NCBI GenBank assembly: GCA_023390395.1
Contig: JAEWCY010000140.1
Location: 1-32,935 of the forward strand
Direction of reading: 5' to 3'
Length of the DNA stretch: 32,935 nt
DNA from: Pseudomonadota bacterium
GTDB taxonomy: Bacteria; Desulfobacterota; Desulfovibrionia; Desulfovibrionales; Desulfovibrionaceae
The notes beneath the pieces were generated by a model. That model was not told the DNA's origin. It saw only the letters and a program-made list of their open reading frames with translations, and ran no database searches. Positions 31,152 through 32,935 of this stretch are shown here, one piece after another. Both the position numbers and the translations under genes were made by a program. The number at the start of each line of letters is the position of its first letter. The stretch's first letter is position 1.

Positions 31152-31709
31152 CTAAATTGTATTGAGCAATATTTCCTCTACTTCCTCCTCTTGCACTCCG
31201 AGATAGCGACGTGTTATCGATGGACTGCTATGGTTCAAACGTTTCGCCAGGACTTCCCAGCTGACACCAAATGTCTTCCGTTGATGGTAACACCACGTTT
31301 TTCGAAGCGAGTGAGCCCCGAAATTGCCGATGAGATTGATTTCGTCAGCCCAGCGTTGCACCATCTGCGTGACGGCATATGTTGTCAGTGGGTAATTCCT
31401 TCCCTTCCTGCTCTTAAACAGGAAATGATCGTCTTTAGGATCAATAGTCTGCAAGTAGTCCTGAAGAGCAGCAAAGATTTCCTTGTTCATGATGAGCACG
31501 TTTTCTTTGCCGGTCTTCTTTTCTTTGACAGCGATCCTATCGCCGATCTTGCATGTTTTGACGTCACCGATCTTCAGCGCAAGGATGTCCTGCACTCGAA
31601 GCCCGGAATTGATTCCCATGATGAATAGGAGTCGATCCCGGATGTTGTTGCGTAAAAGCTTCTTGATGCTTTTAATGTTCTTCAAATCGATGATGGGTTC
31701 TACTTTCAT
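31152..31709 (-). CDS. Tyrosine recombinase 2, catalytic domain only
   Basis: The 185-residue protein contains the catalytic residues of the phage integrase family: Arg in GINSGLRVQDILALKIGD, Lys in the beta hairpin region (AVKEKKTGKEN), GAHSLRKTWCYH (H-x-x-R), RLNHSSPSITRRYLGV with His and the Tyr nucleophile. It lacks a separate core-binding domain. The ATG at 31709 has GGAGG 9 bp upstream and AGGAAG nearer; a longer frame to 31763 is not supported. Such short recombinases occur in islands and may act with another recombinase or as a regulator. It precedes integrase 1 in the same direction, with a terminator between them, so they are separate transcripts. Confidence 0.85.
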   Translation of the reverse strand: MKVEPIIDLKNIKSIKKLLRNNIRDRLLFIMGINSGLRVQDILALKIGDVKTCKIGDRIAVKEKKTGKENVLIMNKEIFAALQDYLQTIDPKDDHFLFKSRKGRNYPLTTYAVTQMVQRWADEINLIGNFGAHSLRKTWCYHQRKTFGVSWEVLAKRLNHSSPSITRRYLGVQEEEVEEILLNTI

Positions 31710-31845
31710 AGGTAACTTCCTCCAAAGTTCGATTTTGGTTTTAAATGACGGGTAAACCCACATTCAAAACAGGGGGAGAGTCGGAGGCCCCGGGTGAACC
31801 GGAACGATCCCGTTGGAATCCAAAGACTTTTGAAGACTCTGGTCC

Positions 31846-31879
31846 CCAATGTACGTTTCTACGACAAATCGTACATTGG
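31846..31879. repeat. Inverted repeat upstream of recombinase 2
   Basis: CCAATGTACG (31846-31855) and CGTACATTGG (31870-31879) are perfect 10-bp arms around a 14-bp spacer. The site lies in the upstream region of the minus-strand recombinase gene and could be an operator or a recombinase-binding core. The rest of 31764-31999 shows no gene. Confidence 0.5.
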
Positions 31880-31999
31880 CTTAATTTTGAATATCTGTAT
31901 TTTTTTGCTTAAAATTACATAAGCAGCAATTGGATTGAGCAAAAAGATGCTTCAAGTTCAGTTGTCCATAAGATTAATATTTTCGACGCAACAAAGAAT

Positions 32000-32027
32000 A
32001 ATGCCACGCAATTGCTTGCATGGCATC
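32000..32027 (-). terminator. Hairpin downstream of the AbrB-like gene
   Basis: Twelve-base arms (32000-32011 and 32016-32027) pair with two G-U pairs on the minus-strand RNA around a GCAA tetraloop, 13 bp after the stop at 32041. The following T content is weak. Confidence 0.5.
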
Positions 32028-32040
32028 ATCCAACAAGGCA

Positions 32041-32403
32041 TCAATGCTCGATCTTGGTCAGGATGATCGAATTGTTCTCGACCATCACCGTGAACTCGTC
32101 GCCTTCGGTAAGTTGAAGGTCACCGAGTCCGAGATGCTTCAGATAGAGCTTGACCTCGTTGTTCTTGTTGACCTTTGGTCTGGTCGAACTCTTCACGTAC
32201 ATGCCCTTGACTTCGTAGAAGATGCGATCATCGCTGATCAGCCTCAAGACGTACTGCTTGAGCGTCTGCTTGTGAGCAATCCCAAGCTTCGCCATGATTT
32301 CATTGGCTGGCTCATTGTTCTTGATGCACTCCCGGAGCAAGGTTGGATTGTACTTCGATTCGATCTTGGTTCCCTTGGCGGGTTGATCGTCTTTCTTCGA
32401 CAT
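32041..32403 (-). CDS. Small AbrB-like DNA-binding protein
   Basis: The 120-residue protein has a charged N-terminus (MSKKDDQPAKGTKIESKYN), a helical middle (LLRECIKNNEPANEIMAKLG and KQTLKQYVLRLI) resembling a helix-turn-helix, and a C-terminal swapped-hairpin-like strand pair LGLGDLQLTEGDEFTVMVEN. The last part follows the L-x-L-x-x-G-D-x-[FV]-x-V pattern of AbrB/MazE proteins. AAGGAG lies 7 bp before the ATG; the frame extends to 32559 but without an upstream ribosome site. It could regulate island genes or be an antitoxin-like protein, but no toxin gene is next to it. Confidence 0.7.
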   Translation of the reverse strand: MSKKDDQPAKGTKIESKYNPTLLRECIKNNEPANEIMAKLGIAHKQTLKQYVLRLISDDRIFYEVKGMYVKSSTRPKVNKNNEVKLYLKHLGLGDLQLTEGDEFTVMVENNSIILTKIEH

Positions 32404-32825
32404 GCCAAAACTCCTTGTTGGATTTGTACTAATAAATATCTGTAGGTCGCTGTTGAATCGACAATAAGAAAAACAGGGAAAAGTACTTGAAAATGCGCAG
32501 TTTTTGCTTAAAAATCGCAAAAAAACACGCAAATATGCATGAAAATCATGATTATACACCTGTTGAAAACGTTGGTTAGCCCTAGGCTGCGATTCCCGGA
32601 ACTTTGGGGGTGTCCGGGACCCAAGTCATGGGTTCAACCCCGAAAGCCCAGGAGATGGGAGATTTGGGGGCCTGTTTTGGGGCTGAGCCGGTGGCGGGCA
32701 GGACCGAGGGGGGGGAGCGAGTAAAACGACACCGCGCCGTTCGATTCTCCGCATCCCCTGGCAATCTGAAACAAAAAGAAGCTCATCCTGTTAATAGGAC
32801 AAGCTTCACTAGGCCGTGTAGACAT
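32404..32825. other. Intergenic region before the insertion sequence
   Basis: The left part (32404-32580) is AT-rich and should hold the promoter of the AbrB-like gene. The stretch 32581-32760 is again GC-rich, as if from the host-type chromosome, with no convincing gene. The IS end probably lies near 32811 (AGGCCGTGTAGAC), but its inverted partner is outside the window. Confidence 0.4.
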
Positions 32826-32935
32826 TTACCGTAGCCAGACAGCTATCGCCGCCACATGGAGAAACGACAAGTATGCGATGGCCAGCTTGTCATATCGTGT
32901 GGCAATTCTCCTAAACTGCTTGATCTTATTGAACA
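32826..32935 (-). mobile_element. IS5-type transposase, 3' end only (cut by window edge)
   Basis: The minus strand encodes FNKIKQFRRIATRYDKLAIA followed by YLSFLHVAAIAVWLR and a stop. This is the characteristic end of IS5-family (IS427-group) transposases: R-R-I-A-T-R-Y-D-K-L, the Glu/Arg-Lys end of the DDE domain, then a hydrophobic helix ending in WL. The rest of the gene extends beyond the window, so it cannot be said whether the element is intact. Confidence 0.85.

Noticed and set aside
32600..32770. Possible tRNA (GGTTCAACCCC and GTTCGATTC look like T loops)
   Set aside because: The flanking bases do not form a T stem plus acceptor stem, and no anticodon arm can be placed.

Overview
The window looks like a chromosomal segment of a high-GC, anaerobic, sulfate-reducing deltaproteobacterium of the Desulfovibrio/Solidesulfovibrio type, carrying the start of an integrated low-GC island. 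The organism is inferred from gene content and style: two selenocysteine formate dehydrogenases, HycB-like ferredoxins, duplicated FdhD and MoeA-type maturation genes, and a sigma-54 two-component pair. No database search was possible.

Region 1 (about 1-17730) is a formate dehydrogenase locus. It holds fdhD-1, a selenoprotein formate dehydrogenase with its four-cluster ferredoxin (fdhF-1, fd-1), a second ferredoxin and selenoprotein dehydrogenase in the opposite gene order (fd-2, fdhF-2), mobB, a DUF190/four-CBS protein on the minus strand, a molybdopterin-binding MoeA-like protein, a soluble multi-PAS histidine kinase with an NtrC-type response regulator, moeA and fdhD-2. Both dehydrogenases have an in-frame UGA followed by a SECIS hairpin with a GGUCU loop. 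Four transcription units (fdhF-1, fd-2/fdhF-2, the moeA-like gene, moeA/fdhD-2) share one promoter architecture: a cluster of TGCAA/TTGCA inverted repeats 65-190 bp upstream of a GG-N10-GC sigma-54 promoter, then a predicted 5' leader of about 105-135 nt. The only sigma-54 activator in the window is encoded between these units, so the locus looks like a self-contained regulon: kinase senses, regulator binds the TGCAA enhancers, sigma-54 polymerase makes enzyme, electron carrier and cofactor-insertion proteins together. This is the most interesting signal in the window.

Region 2 (about 17740-26290) is ordinary chromosome: a LigB/DODA-type dioxygenase and an ADP-ribosylglycohydrolase-like protein on the plus strand, then an endonuclease IV-like protein, formate-dependent purT, an acetylornithine-type aminotransferase and a large GT39-like membrane glycosyltransferase on the minus strand.

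Region 3 (about 26834 to the end) is an integrated element. It begins at a tRNA-Pro(GGG) 3' half cut in the anticodon loop, whose native terminator lies on the chromosome side. Base composition then drops sharply. The element carries iterated GCCAAC motifs, remnants of host-interaction genes, an uncharacterised protein, a proteasome-like Ntn-hydrolase candidate, two tyrosine recombinases, a small AbrB-like protein and, at the right edge, the 3' end of an IS5-type transposase. An 85-bp copy of the integrase 3' end and its terminator about 1.5 kb away shows that the island has a history of rearrangement or repeated integration.
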